Positions 1-8,848 of a stretch of DNA of 64,000 bases are shown here, piece by piece. Source of the DNA: Candidatus Proelusimicrobium volucris. Its GTDB lineage: Bacteria > Elusimicrobiota > Elusimicrobia > Elusimicrobiales > Elusimicrobiaceae. The position numbers and the translations under genes were made by a program. Where the stretch lies: contig CALUXD010000002.1 in the NCBI GenBank assembly GCA_944324665.1, positions 478,694 through 542,693 of the forward strand, read 5' to 3'. Numbering within the stretch: position 1 is the first letter of the stretch; each line of letters opens with the position of its first letter. Below the pieces are notes generated by a model. That model had not been told where the DNA came from. It made no database searches and saw only the letters and a list, made by a program, of their open reading frames with translations.

Positions 1-425
1 GACCGGAAACACCCTTTCCCCAGCCGCCGACAGATTTGAACGACCAGCTCTTTAAAGCGATAGAAAAAGCCGCCCGTCAAACTTTCGGCAAGATTTTGGT
101 ATTGCCCGGCCTCACGCCCGCATCAAGCGAGAGCGAATTTTTAAGAAGGCACGGCGTAATAACCTACGGCATCGGCCCGCTTATCCAAAAGAACGGCAAC
201 GGCCCCCACGAACCGGATGAAAGCATAACGGAAAAGGACTTATTTGACCAATTGAAACTTACTTTTAATATCGTTATGAATTTGGTAACAGATACGCCAG
301 ATCTCCCCGAAGAAGAGCCCGCCGTTGCGCAAGAGGGCGAGAGTCAATCTCAAGAGGGGCAAACCCCGCAAGACGAGTTCCTGCCCGTAATTGAGCGGGA
401 AGACATTGCCCAAACGGCAAAATAA
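1..425 (+). CDS. M20 family metallopeptidase/deacylase, C-terminal part (5' end outside window)
   Basis: The reading frame is open from the first bases of the window, so the TTG near base 36 is not a start and only the last ~140 residues are visible. They resemble the C-terminal end of M20 hydrolases (ArgE/DapE/CPG2 group): a segment ending in EFLRRHG followed by YGIGPL, then a G-P-H-E-P-D-E stretch at the place where the family has its last conserved His/Glu block, then a final helix. The remaining metal ligands would lie upstream, so substrate cannot be judged. The last ~40 residues form a Glu/Gln/Pro-rich tail that is not part of the usual domain. Confidence 0.7.
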   Translation, partial: PETPFPQPPTDLNDQLFKAIEKAARQTFGKILVLPGLTPASSESEFLRRHGVITYGIGPLIQKNGNGPHEPDESITEKDLFDQLKLTFNIVMNLVTDTPDLPEEEPAVAQEGESQSQEGQTPQDEFLPVIEREDIAQTAK

Positions 426-492
426 CCCTTTTCGAGCTATTGATTTTTGTCCCTTGCTAAGCTATAACTTATTATAGAGAAAGGAGGACCCA

Positions 493-1086
493 ATGGACTT
501 TTTTCAAGCCGTACGGAAAAGACGCAGCATATACACTTTAACCGCTAAATCTACTTTGGAAGAAAAAGAAATAACCGACTTTTTGGAATTGGCGCTCGCT
601 AATTCGCCCTCGGCTTTCAACAGCCAAAGCGCAAGGCTCTTGGCCGCATTCGGGGAAAGCCATAAAAAAATATGGGATATAGCCAGGAAAGCGCTTAAAG
701 AAATTATTCCTTCGGAAAAATTCCCCCCGACCGAAGCTAAAATAAAATCTTTCGCCGACGCTTTCGGCACCGTATTGTTTTTTGAAGAAACAAAAACGGT
801 AGCGGAACTGCAAAGCAAATTCCCTGCCTATAAAGATAATTTTCCCCTATGGTCGCAGCAAGCCAACGGTATGCTCCAATATATCGTATGGACAGGCTTT
901 GCCGCTTTGGGCATGGCGGCCAACCTTCAGCATTACAACCCGCTTATAGACGGGGAAATCGCCAAAACTTTTAAAATACCGCCCTCTTGGAAACTTGTGG
1001 CGCAAATGCCCTTTGGAATATCGCCTGAGCAGGCGCCCGACAAAGAAATTATCCCGCCCGCACAGAGATTAAAAGTTTACCGATGA
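493..1086 (+). CDS. Nitroreductase family protein (Frm2/Hbn1-like)
   Basis: A 197-residue flavoprotein predicted to bind FMN and use NAD(P)H. The N-terminal VRKRRSIY (residues 7-14) is the phosphate-binding Arg/Ser cluster of nitroreductases. N-S-P-S-A-F-N-S-Q-S-A-R near residue 36 is the second FMN contact. The middle, with FFEETKTV and a long spacer before W-S-Q-Q-A-N-G-M, resembles the fungal/bacterial Frm2-type branch more than NfsB. The start is set by AGGAGG five bases before the ATG. It stands alone between the M20 gene and a terminator. The substrate is unknown; a second, different nitroreductase lies at 54414. Confidence 0.85.
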   Translation: MDFFQAVRKRRSIYTLTAKSTLEEKEITDFLELALANSPSAFNSQSARLLAAFGESHKKIWDIARKALKEIIPSEKFPPTEAKIKSFADAFGTVLFFEETKTVAELQSKFPAYKDNFPLWSQQANGMLQYIVWTGFAALGMAANLQHYNPLIDGEIAKTFKIPPSWKLVAQMPFGISPEQAPDKEIIPPAQRLKVYR

Positions 1087-1117
1087 GGCATATCCCAAGA
1101 TAAAAACCTTTATCAAA

Positions 1118-1144
1118 AAAACCGGGTTAAAGCCCGGATTTTTG
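1118..1144 (+). terminator. Rho-independent terminator of the nitroreductase gene
   Basis: CCGGG, a six-base loop and CCCGG, flanked by an A run on the left and followed by ATTTTTG. It sits 35 bases after the stop codon. Confidence 0.75.
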
Positions 1145-1230
1145 TGTATATTATGGAAATCCCCGCCTAGGCTGGGGGGCTTTTTATTTTTGTGTATATG
1201 GAAATCCCCGCCCAAAGCTAAGGGGATTTG
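1139..1230. repeat. Two-copy direct repeat with hairpins between convergent genes
   Basis: TTTTTGTGTATATTATGGAA followed by ATCCCCGCC (from 1139) recurs from about 1187 with a three-base deletion in the middle. Each copy is followed by a G-rich complement, giving one hairpin at 1160-1180 ending in TTTTTATTTTT and a second with arms AAATCCCC (1202-1209) and GGGGATTT (1222-1229). The second probably terminates the ABC-F gene on the minus strand. It looks like a local duplication of a terminator unit. Confidence 0.55.
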
Positions 1231-1293
1231 TCGTTAAAAATATTTCGGATTATATACGGGCTTTACGCTTAAAATCGGGCAGGATATTTTAAG

Positions 1294-3144
1294 TTAAGAG
1301 TTCATTATGCTTTCCAATTCTTCCGAAAGCTGTTCCCATTCCTTTTCCGCGTCGGAAATTTCCTTATTGACGAACGCCAGCTCTATACTTACGGAGGAAT
1401 CATAGCCGCGTATCAAGCGGTTTTCCAAATTCTCTTTTTGGGAGGACAAAACCTCCAGCTTGCGCTCTATGGCTTTTATTTTGTTCCTTAAAGGAGCGGT
1501 CTGCGCGCGCAGTTTGGCGGCGTTTTTGCGTTTTTCTTTGCGGTTGTCCTCCCCCTCTTGAGAGCCTTCATCGGCGGAAGAACGCGAAGAGTGAAGAACA
1601 TAATTTTTATAATCTTCCAAATCGCCGTCGTAAGATTTAACCGTTCCGCCTTCCACCAAAAGCAGGCGGTCGCAGACCGATTCCAATATGTGAAAATCGT
1701 GCGTCACCAATATTACCGCGCCGTCATAATCGTTTAAAGCCTCTATCAAAGCGCGGCGGCTGGTTATATCCAGGTGGTTTGTCGGTTCGTCCAAAATCAA
1801 AATATTGGGCTTTTCTATCGTGATTAAAGAGAGCAAAAGGCGGCTTTTTTCCCCACCCGAAAGTTTCCCTATCTGCGTATCGGCTTTATTCTTTTCCAAA
1901 CCGAAACACGCCAAATGGGTGTATACTTCCGTTTCTTTGGCTTCGGGCATGGCGGCTTTGGCCGTTTCGTAAGGGGTGGATTCCAGGTCAAATTCTTCCG
2001 TCTGGTGCTGGGCGAAATAACCCGCCTTCAGCTTGCGCGCGTATGTCAGTTTGCCGCTCATCGAGTGTATTCTGCCCGCCAAAAGTTTCGCCAAGGTCGA
2101 TTTGCCGTTGCCGTTAGCGCCCAAAAGCGCTATTTTGTCGTCTTGAGTTACAGTCAAATTCAAATCTTTAAGCACTACTTTCTCATCATAGCCGCAGCTG
2201 ACATTCTCCAAAGTGTACAGATAAGCGTCCAAATGCTGAGGCTGCGGGAAAGTAAACTTTATGCTCTTTTCCAAAGGTATTTTAGGGGCGTCGCCCATAC
2301 GCTCTATCATCTTTAAGCGGCTTTGCGCCTGCTTGGCCTTGGAGGCCTTGTAGCGGAATCTGTCGACAAAAGACTGCAAATGCTTTTTGGTTTCCTCATA
2401 GCGTTTGGCGTCTTTGATAAGCTGCTCGGTTTGAAGGTGGCGGGTACGCTCGTAAGTATCGTAGTCGCCCGTATAGGTTTTAAGTTTACACTCGTCTACT
2501 AGTATTATTTTGTCGCAGACTTTATTTAAAATATTCCTGTCGTGGCTGACTATCAGCAGGGTTTTATCCAGTTTGGCAAGGCAATTTTCAAGCCAGATTA
2601 CCGTTTCCAAATCCAGGTGGTTGGTAGGTTCGTCCAGCAAAAGGCAGTCGCTCGGCGCAAACAATGCCGCGCCCAAGGCCGCCCGAACACGCCATCCGCC
2701 GGAAAATTCCTTTAAAGGCCGGCTAAGTTCCTCATTGCTAAACCCAAGCCCCCCAAGTATCGCGCCGGCCCTGGCCGCCGCGCTGTGAGCGCCCAAACTA
2801 TCCAATTTATCGTATATCTCCGCAAGACGAACGCCCGATGGATTCGTTTCCAGCTCATCATAGAGTTTCTTAAGACGTTTATCGGAATACAAAACGTGGT
2901 TTAATACGCTTTGGTTTATATCGCTTATTTCCTGCTCTACGGTCGCCAAAACCGTACCGCTTGATATGCTTATCCTGCCGCCGTCGGGATACAGCTTGCC
3001 CAATATCAGCTTGAATAAGGTCGTCTTGCCGCAGCCGTTAAGCCCGACAAGCCCCACCTTCTGCCCCTTCCCTATGAAAGCGGAAGCGTCCTCGAAAATG
3101 GTTCTCTTGCCGATATGGTAGCTTAACTCCGATATTTCTATCAT
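1294..3144 (-). CDS. ABC-F family ATPase (YheS/Uup-like)
   Basis: A 616-residue soluble protein with two ABC ATPase domains and no membrane segment, typical of ABC-F factors that act at the ribosomal E site. Walker A GLNGCGKTT is at 34-42 with signature SGGWR near 149. The second Walker A GANGNGKST is near 343 with signature LSGGEK near 431. Both domains carry LLLDEPTNHLD-type Walker B boxes. The ~80-residue charged linker between domains is the P-site tRNA interaction motif region, and the C-terminus is a predicted coiled coil. It starts 27 bases after the typA stop and could be cotranscribed. The exact subfamily (translation factor or antibiotic resistance) cannot be told from sequence inspection. 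Confidence 0.9.
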   Translation of the reverse strand: MIEISELSYHIGKRTIFEDASAFIGKGQKVGLVGLNGCGKTTLFKLILGKLYPDGGRISISSGTVLATVEQEISDINQSVLNHVLYSDKRLKKLYDELETNPSGVRLAEIYDKLDSLGAHSAAARAGAILGGLGFSNEELSRPLKEFSGGWRVRAALGAALFAPSDCLLLDEPTNHLDLETVIWLENCLAKLDKTLLIVSHDRNILNKVCDKIILVDECKLKTYTGDYDTYERTRHLQTEQLIKDAKRYEETKKHLQSFVDRFRYKASKAKQAQSRLKMIERMGDAPKIPLEKSIKFTFPQPQHLDAYLYTLENVSCGYDEKVVLKDLNLTVTQDDKIALLGANGNGKSTLAKLLAGRIHSMSGKLTYARKLKAGYFAQHQTEEFDLESTPYETAKAAMPEAKETEVYTHLACFGLEKNKADTQIGKLSGGEKSRLLLSLITIEKPNILILDEPTNHLDITSRRALIEALNDYDGAVILVTHDFHILESVCDRLLLVEGGTVKSYDGDLEDYKNYVLHSSRSSADEGSQEGEDNRKEKRKNAAKLRAQTAPLRNKIKAIERKLEVLSSQKENLENRLIRGYDSSVSIELAFVNKEISDAEKEWEQLSEELESIMNS

Positions 3145-3171
3145 ATTCTATCTTGGCGGCCAAAAAACTGT

Positions 3172-5010
3172 TTATTCCTCGCCTTCCCCCTCTTCCTTGC
3201 GGTTGGCGCGTCTACGCTCGTGGATATTAAGTATTTTCTTCCTTAAACGTATCGAAGTAGGCGTAATTTCCACAAGTTCATCGGGTGCGATGTATTCTAT
3301 GGCCTGCTCAAGGCTCATTATCCTGGGCGGCGTCAAAAGCAGAGCGTCGTCGGCCGCTTTCGAGCGCATATTGGAAAGGCGTTTTGTCTTGTTCGGGTTG
3401 ACCACCAAGTCATTGTCGCGCGAGTTCTGCCCGACTATCATACCCTCGTATACTTTTACGCCCGGGCCGACAAATAATTGCCCGCCGTCCTGCAAACTGT
3501 TAATGGCGTAGGCCGTCGTTTCGCCCGCTTCCTTGGCGATAAATACGCCGTTGCTCCTTAAAGGCGGTACGTCCACCTTGGGATAATAGCCGTAAAAACT
3601 GTGGTGCATAATGCCTTTTCCGCGGGTGGAGGTTAAAAACTCGTTCTTAAAGCCTATCAAAGCGCGGGAGGGAATTACATATTCCAGTCTTAACCTGTTT
3701 TCGCCCTCGCTTACCATATTCTCCAGCTTGGCGCCGCGCGTGCCGACAAGTTCAAAAACCGCGCCTTGCATATCTGAGGTAATATCCAAAATAAGATATT
3801 CCATAGGCTCGAGTATTTTGCCGTTTTCCTCTTTGTAAATAACCTCGGGCGAGGATACCGCAAGTTCAAAACCTTCGCGGCGCATATTTTCGATTAAAAT
3901 CGTCAGGTGCAGCTCGCCCCTGCCAGATACTTTAAAACGGCCCTCGCCTTCCAGCTGCTCCACCTTGAGTCCGACATTCGTCTGAGCTTCTTTCTCAAGG
4001 CGCGCCTTTAGGTGGCGGCTGGTAAGGAATTTACCCTCGCGCCCCGCAAAAGGAGAATCGTTGACGAAAAAGTCCATAGATATCGTCGGCTCGTCAATAG
4101 AAAGCGGCGGCAAAGGTACAGGATTATCTGGGTGGCATACAGTATCGCCGACGTCTACCCCCTCAAGCCCGCTTATCGCCACTATATCGCCCGCTTTCGC
4201 GCTTTCCGTTTCCGTCTTGCCAAGACCCAAAAACTTCTCTATTTTTACCGCTTTGGCGGGCACGCTGCCGCCGCGGTTCTTTAATAATACCACGCTGTCG
4301 CCTTTGCTGACGCTGCCGTTAAGTATGCGCCCTATGCCGATATGCCCCAAAAAGTTATTGTAATCTAGCATAGTCACCTGCATTTGAAGCGGCTTCGTTT
4401 CGTCCGCTTCCGGTTCGGGCACGTATTTTATTATGGCGTCGAAAAGCGGTTTTATATCCGTGCCGCGCTCTTCCATTTTGTCGCTGGCCCAGCCCTCGCG
4501 GCCTGAGGCGTACAGTATAGGGAAATCCAATTGTTTATCGTCCGCGCCAAGCTCCATAAAGAGTTCAAAAACCTCATCGACTACGGCCGAAGGGCGCGCG
4601 TTTTCCCTGTCCATCTTGTTTACCACCACTATCGGGCGCAAACCCAAAGCCAAGGCCTTTCTAAGTACGAAACGAGTCTGTGGCATAGGGCCTTCCACCG
4701 CGTCCACCATCAGTATGGCACCGTCTACCATCTTTAGCACGCGTTCTACCTCGCTGCCAAAGTCCGCGTGGCCCGGGGTGTCTACTATGTTTACCGTATA
4801 GTCTTTATATTTTACCGAAGTGCATTTGGACAAAATAGTTATACCGCGTTCCCTTTCGATAGGATTGCTGTCCAGTACCGCCTCCTGCGCTTCGTCTTGC
4901 TTTACTTTAAATTGGCCCGCGTATTTAAGCAATGCGTCAACCACCGTAGTCTTGCCATGGTCTACGTGAGCTATTATAGCTACGTTCCTGATGTCCTTTC
5001 TCGTGTTCAT
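3172..5010 (-). CDS. typA: Ribosome-binding GTPase TypA/BipA
   Basis: A 612-residue translational GTPase. G1 AHVDHGKTT is at 14-22, G2 contains RGITI, G3 is DTPGH, G4 is VNKMDR and G5 is ASGREGW. Domains follow the EF-G-like order and end in the BipA-specific C-terminal domain, with GPARVYEG-like replaced by GPGVKVYEG, and a basic tail. The frame stays open 14 codons further upstream, but the ATG at 5010 has GAAGGA close by and yields the usual family N-terminus, so I choose it. Family role: ribosome assembly and stress or cold adaptation. Confidence 0.95.
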   Translation of the reverse strand: MNTRKDIRNVAIIAHVDHGKTTVVDALLKYAGQFKVKQDEAQEAVLDSNPIERERGITILSKCTSVKYKDYTVNIVDTPGHADFGSEVERVLKMVDGAILMVDAVEGPMPQTRFVLRKALALGLRPIVVVNKMDRENARPSAVVDEVFELFMELGADDKQLDFPILYASGREGWASDKMEERGTDIKPLFDAIIKYVPEPEADETKPLQMQVTMLDYNNFLGHIGIGRILNGSVSKGDSVVLLKNRGGSVPAKAVKIEKFLGLGKTETESAKAGDIVAISGLEGVDVGDTVCHPDNPVPLPPLSIDEPTISMDFFVNDSPFAGREGKFLTSRHLKARLEKEAQTNVGLKVEQLEGEGRFKVSGRGELHLTILIENMRREGFELAVSSPEVIYKEENGKILEPMEYLILDITSDMQGAVFELVGTRGAKLENMVSEGENRLRLEYVIPSRALIGFKNEFLTSTRGKGIMHHSFYGYYPKVDVPPLRSNGVFIAKEAGETTAYAINSLQDGGQLFVGPGVKVYEGMIVGQNSRDNDLVVNPNKTKRLSNMRSKAADDALLLTPPRIMSLEQAIEYIAPDELVEITPTSIRLRKKILNIHERRRANRKEEGEGEE

Positions 5011-5043
5011 ATTTTCCTTCCGTGTATATTTGTAAAATTCTCC

Positions 5044-5079
5044 AAAAAACACTGCCCGCAGGCTTAGCCGCGGGCAGCA
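5044..5079 (-). terminator. Terminator of the galactose operon
   Basis: On the minus strand CTGCCCGC pairs with GCGGGCAG around a short loop and is followed by TGTTTTTT. It lies between the galT stop and the typA start. Confidence 0.8.
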
Positions 5080-5102
5080 TCTCTTCTACGCCTTTAACTA
5101 TA

Positions 5103-6614
5103 TTATATCTTATATATAAACCGCAGGAAAGCCTCTTTCCCCTCGGCGTCGTGCTTGAACACCCCGCAAGACCCCAAAACCTTAATGAAGGTGCAGCCGA
5201 TTTCCTCAAGCAGGATATCGGGCACGTCTTCAGCCTTAAAGCCTTTATAATCGCCGATAAAACTCATCACCCAATTATAATGCTGCGCCAAAGAGGATAA
5301 ATCCTTCATCTTCTCCATCTTGCCCGCCGCTATCAAAGCGCCGATTTGCGCCATCTCATTTTTTAGTCTGCCCGGCAGTATCGCCATACCGAGAGCCTCT
5401 ATAAGACCAATGTTTTCCCGCTTGATATTGTGATATTCCGGCCTAGAGTGAAATATCCCCCAAGGATACTCCTTGCTCGTCCTGTTGTTTCTAAGCACCA
5501 AATCCATCTCGTAGGCGCCGTCTTTATAACGGGCTATCGGCGTTATAGTGTTGTGCGGAGTCTTGCCCGTGGCGTGGATTATCCCGACTTTCTTATCATC
5601 GTATTTGCGCCATACTTCCAATACCCGCGCCGAAGCCTTCGCCACCTGCGCTTTGGGGCCTCTCAGCCTCAATACTGAAAGCGGCCAGCAGACTATATCA
5701 AAAGTAACTTTCGGGAACTTCTTTATTTTAAACCGCTTTACGGACTGCGCCCGCTCCATAGGGAATACGTAGCGCCCTGCCTGATAATGGTCATGCGTCA
5801 GTATCGAGCCGCCCACTATCGGCAAATCCGCATTGGAGCCTATAAAATAGTGAGGGAACTGCTCCACGAAATCAAGCAAATTTTTGAAGGTATCGGCGCT
5901 TATGCGCATAGGGCGGTGATCTTCCGCAAAAACTATGCTGTGCTCGTTATAATACACATACGGCGAATATTGGAAATACCACCTCTTCCCGTTTAACTTC
6001 AAAGGTATTATGCGCAAGTTCTGCCGAGCGGGGTGGTTCAAACGCCCCGCATAGCCCTCGTTTTCCCTGCAAAGCAGACATTTGGGATAGGCATTGGGGC
6101 TGACTTTTATCTTGCCCTGCAAGGCTATTTCCTTGGGATCCTTTTCCGGCTTGGAAAGATTTATAGTCATATCTATCTTGCCGTATTCCGTATCGGCTTT
6201 CCAAGTAATATTCTTGGCGACCCTGTCCGTCTTGATGTAATAAATCTTGCGGCAATATTTATAAAATTCCGAAGTGGCTTTCTTTATTCCTTTCTCGTGC
6301 CAAGTATCGTAGAATATTTTTGAGACTTCGCTCGGACGCTTGGTAAATACCGCCATTACGGAAGTTTCAAATATCTCGCGGTATGTAGAAGTAGCCGCCT
6401 CCAAAAGCCCGTTCTCCGAAGCGTAAAAAGATATGTCGGAAAGTATTTCCCCAGGATTATCCGGCAAAGGCCCCTTATACGGGGCGGCATTGTTGTTATC
6501 GGGCAGATTGAGCAATGCCAATATGCTGTTGCGCGCCCAAATCTCGTCTTCCTTCTCGATAAGTTTGTTCTTTAACCCGTAAGCTATAAGTTCTTCAACG
6601 TTGGAGTATATCAT
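5103..6614 (-). CDS. galT: UDP-glucose--hexose-1-phosphate uridylyltransferase, class II
   Basis: A 503-residue GalT of the class II type common in Firmicutes, not the ~350-residue E. coli type. It converts galactose-1-phosphate and UDP-glucose to glucose-1-phosphate and UDP-galactose. Class II hallmarks: IGSNADLPIVGGSILTHDHY with A-G-R-Y-V-F-P-M-E after it, carrying the active-site His region, and an N-terminal helical domain. The frame is open 15 codons upstream, but the ATG at 6614 has GAGGA just before it and leaves a 14-base gap after galE. It is the last gene of the galactose operon, followed by a strong terminator. Confidence 0.92.
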   Translation of the reverse strand: MIYSNVEELIAYGLKNKLIEKEDEIWARNSILALLNLPDNNNAAPYKGPLPDNPGEILSDISFYASENGLLEAATSTYREIFETSVMAVFTKRPSEVSKIFYDTWHEKGIKKATSEFYKYCRKIYYIKTDRVAKNITWKADTEYGKIDMTINLSKPEKDPKEIALQGKIKVSPNAYPKCLLCRENEGYAGRLNHPARQNLRIIPLKLNGKRWYFQYSPYVYYNEHSIVFAEDHRPMRISADTFKNLLDFVEQFPHYFIGSNADLPIVGGSILTHDHYQAGRYVFPMERAQSVKRFKIKKFPKVTFDIVCWPLSVLRLRGPKAQVAKASARVLEVWRKYDDKKVGIIHATGKTPHNTITPIARYKDGAYEMDLVLRNNRTSKEYPWGIFHSRPEYHNIKRENIGLIEALGMAILPGRLKNEMAQIGALIAAGKMEKMKDLSSLAQHYNWVMSFIGDYKGFKAEDVPDILLEEIGCTFIKVLGSCGVFKHDAEGKEAFLRFIYKI

Positions 6615-6628
6615 CTTAAATCCTCGGC

Positions 6629-7603
6629 TCAGTATCTCCGCTTTTGCTCCCAGCACCAAGCGGTCTGTATGATTTTATCTAAATTATACAAAGTTTCCCA
6701 ACCTAAAACCCGTCTGGCTTTAGCGCTGTCGGCAACCAATACAGCCGGATCGCCCGCGCGCCGCGGGGCCGTTTCCACCTTGAAGTCGCGCCCCGTTATA
6801 CGTTTGGCGCTTTCTATTACCTCTTTCACCGTAAAGCCTTCCCCGCTGCCCAAATTAAAGTCGTCGCTTTCGCCGGTCCTTTCCATCTTCTCAAGCGCCA
6901 ATATATGCGCGCTTGACAAATCATTAACATGCACAAAATCCCTTACGCAGCTGCCGTCTTTAGTCAGATAGTCCGTACCGAATATCTTTATGCTTTCGCG
7001 CTTGCCGAAAGCCGCCTGCAATATTATCGGCAAAAGATGCGTTTCCGGCGTATGCGATTCCCCTATCTTCCCGCTGTCGTCTGCACCCGCCGCGTTAAAA
7101 TATCTCAGCACGCTGCTCTTAAGGCCGTAGGCTTTATCGTAATCTTTTAAAACCTTTTCCACCATAAGTTTACTTTGCCCGTAAGGATTTATCGGGTTTT
7201 GGGGGTGAGCCTCAGATATTTTCGGTTCTACGGGTTCGCCGAATGTCGCCGCAGTAGAGGAAAAAACGAAATATTTTATTTTGTTTTCCACCATCGCGTC
7301 CAAAAGCGATATTACCTTGACTATATTGTTGTTATAGTATCTTGCCGGCTCTTTTACGCTTTCGCCGACCTCTATAAATGCGGCGAAATGCATTACCGCT
7401 TCTATATCGTGCTTCTTAAATACTCGGGCGAGTTTCTTCTTGTCGCCCAAGTCGCCTTTCTCAAACTTGACGCCCCGAACCGCCGCTCTGTGCCCCTTTG
7501 AGAGATTATCGTACACTATGGGATTATATCCCCTCTCCTTAAGCATTTTTACGCAGTGGCTGCCGATATAGCCCGCACCGCCGACAACTAAAATATTCTT
7601 CAT
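6629..7603 (-). CDS. galE: UDP-glucose 4-epimerase
   Basis: A 324-residue extended SDR enzyme that interconverts UDP-galactose and UDP-glucose. The NAD-binding GGAGYIG is at 8-14. FSSTAATFGEP holds the catalytic Ser/Thr, and the NPYGQSK stretch near 140 holds the Tyr-x3-Lys pair. The C-terminal part shows N-L-G-S-G-E-G-F and WETLYN-like ends typical of GalE. GAGGA precedes the ATG. It lies 29 bases after galK and just before galT in the same operon. Confidence 0.95.
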   Translation of the reverse strand: MKNILVVGGAGYIGSHCVKMLKERGYNPIVYDNLSKGHRAAVRGVKFEKGDLGDKKKLARVFKKHDIEAVMHFAAFIEVGESVKEPARYYNNNIVKVISLLDAMVENKIKYFVFSSTAATFGEPVEPKISEAHPQNPINPYGQSKLMVEKVLKDYDKAYGLKSSVLRYFNAAGADDSGKIGESHTPETHLLPIILQAAFGKRESIKIFGTDYLTKDGSCVRDFVHVNDLSSAHILALEKMERTGESDDFNLGSGEGFTVKEVIESAKRITGRDFKVETAPRRAGDPAVLVADSAKARRVLGWETLYNLDKIIQTAWCWEQKRRY

Positions 7604-7632
7604 CTCTATCCTCGTTTTCAGCCGTTAAATTT

Positions 7633-8790
7633 CTATATTTTCTTCGCGCCCGAACCTATCTGCGCGACGTAAAAGGAAGGTTTTATCCCCATTTCCGCTT
7701 CGTATTCCGCACCCGCTTTGTTCTGGACTTCTTCCAAAAACTCGTTCTTGACCAAAGCTATACAGCACCCGCCAAATCCGCCGCCCATCATTCTAGCGCC
7801 GATTACGCCTTCGCACTTATGCAGGGCGTCGGCCATTGTATCTAAAGCCTTGCCGGTTACCTCATAATTGTTCTTTAAAGACTCGTGGGAAGCGTCCATA
7901 AGTTTGCCAAAGGCCGCTATATCTCCTTTCTTAAGAAGGGCGACTGCCTCCAGCGTGCGGGCGTTTTCCTCCACGGCGTGGCGCGCGCGGCGGTAAAGAA
8001 CTTCGTCCGATATAAGATCTTTGCCCTTTTCCAAATCAGCAGGCTTCAGCTCGCATAAATAGTTTACCTTGTATTTGCTTTGAAGAAGTTTCAAAGCTTC
8101 CTCGCATTGGCTGCGCCTGGTATTGTACTCGCTGCCCGTAAGCTTGTGATTATTGTTTGTGTTGGCTATCAATATGGATACGCCTTGCAACGCTATCGGG
8201 CAATATGAATATTCCAAGGTGTTGCAGTCGAGCAACATCGCATTGTCTTTCTTGCCCATCGCCGAAGCGAATTGATCCATTATCCCGCAATTCATTCCGA
8301 CAAAGCCGTTCTCCGCACGCTGAGATATTTTTGCAAGCTCTATAAGATTGTAACCTAAATTATAAAAATCGTTTATCATAGCGGCGGTAACCACTTCTAT
8401 CGAGGCCGAAGAGGATAACCCCGCGCCGTTGGGCACGTCGCCGTAATATAAAGCGTCAAACCCGCAGTTTAGAATGTGGCCGTCCTCTTTAAACATCGCT
8501 ACTACGCCTTTGGGGTAATCGGCCCAGTTGCCGCCTTTTTTTATTTCGCTTATATCGGCAGATATTATGCCGTCGTCTTCAAAGTTTAAGGAGTAAAAAT
8601 TTATCTTGCCGTCTTGCCGCTTTGACGCCGCCAAATACGTCCCGAATGTCAAAGCGCACGGAAATACATGCCCGCCGTTATAGTCCGTATGCTCACCAAT
8701 CAAATTAGCTCTGCCCGGCGCAAAGAAAACCGCCGCCCCTTCACGCCCAAATATTTTTTTGAATTTTGCCCTCAATTCGTTTATTTCCAT
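7633..8790 (-). CDS. galK: Galactokinase
   Basis: A 385-residue GHMP kinase that phosphorylates alpha-D-galactose. GRANLIGEHTDYNGG (from 26) is the galactokinase signature with the sugar-binding Glu-His-x-x-Tyr. GAGLSSSASIEV is the ATP-binding GHMP loop, and MMGGGFGGCC is the third GHMP motif. The ribosome site AAGGGG precedes the ATG. Its position between the symporter and galE completes an uptake-to-UDP-glucose Leloir pathway. Confidence 0.95.
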   Translation of the reverse strand: MEINELRAKFKKIFGREGAAVFFAPGRANLIGEHTDYNGGHVFPCALTFGTYLAASKRQDGKINFYSLNFEDDGIISADISEIKKGGNWADYPKGVVAMFKEDGHILNCGFDALYYGDVPNGAGLSSSASIEVVTAAMINDFYNLGYNLIELAKISQRAENGFVGMNCGIMDQFASAMGKKDNAMLLDCNTLEYSYCPIALQGVSILIANTNNNHKLTGSEYNTRRSQCEEALKLLQSKYKVNYLCELKPADLEKGKDLISDEVLYRRARHAVEENARTLEAVALLKKGDIAAFGKLMDASHESLKNNYEVTGKALDTMADALHKCEGVIGARMMGGGFGGCCIALVKNEFLEEVQNKAGAEYEAEMGIKPSFYVAQIGSGAKKI

Positions 8791-8848
8791 ATTTCTACCC
8801 CTTTAAAAAAGGGGCCCCGCCATAAGCAAGGCCCCAATAAGCTGTTTA

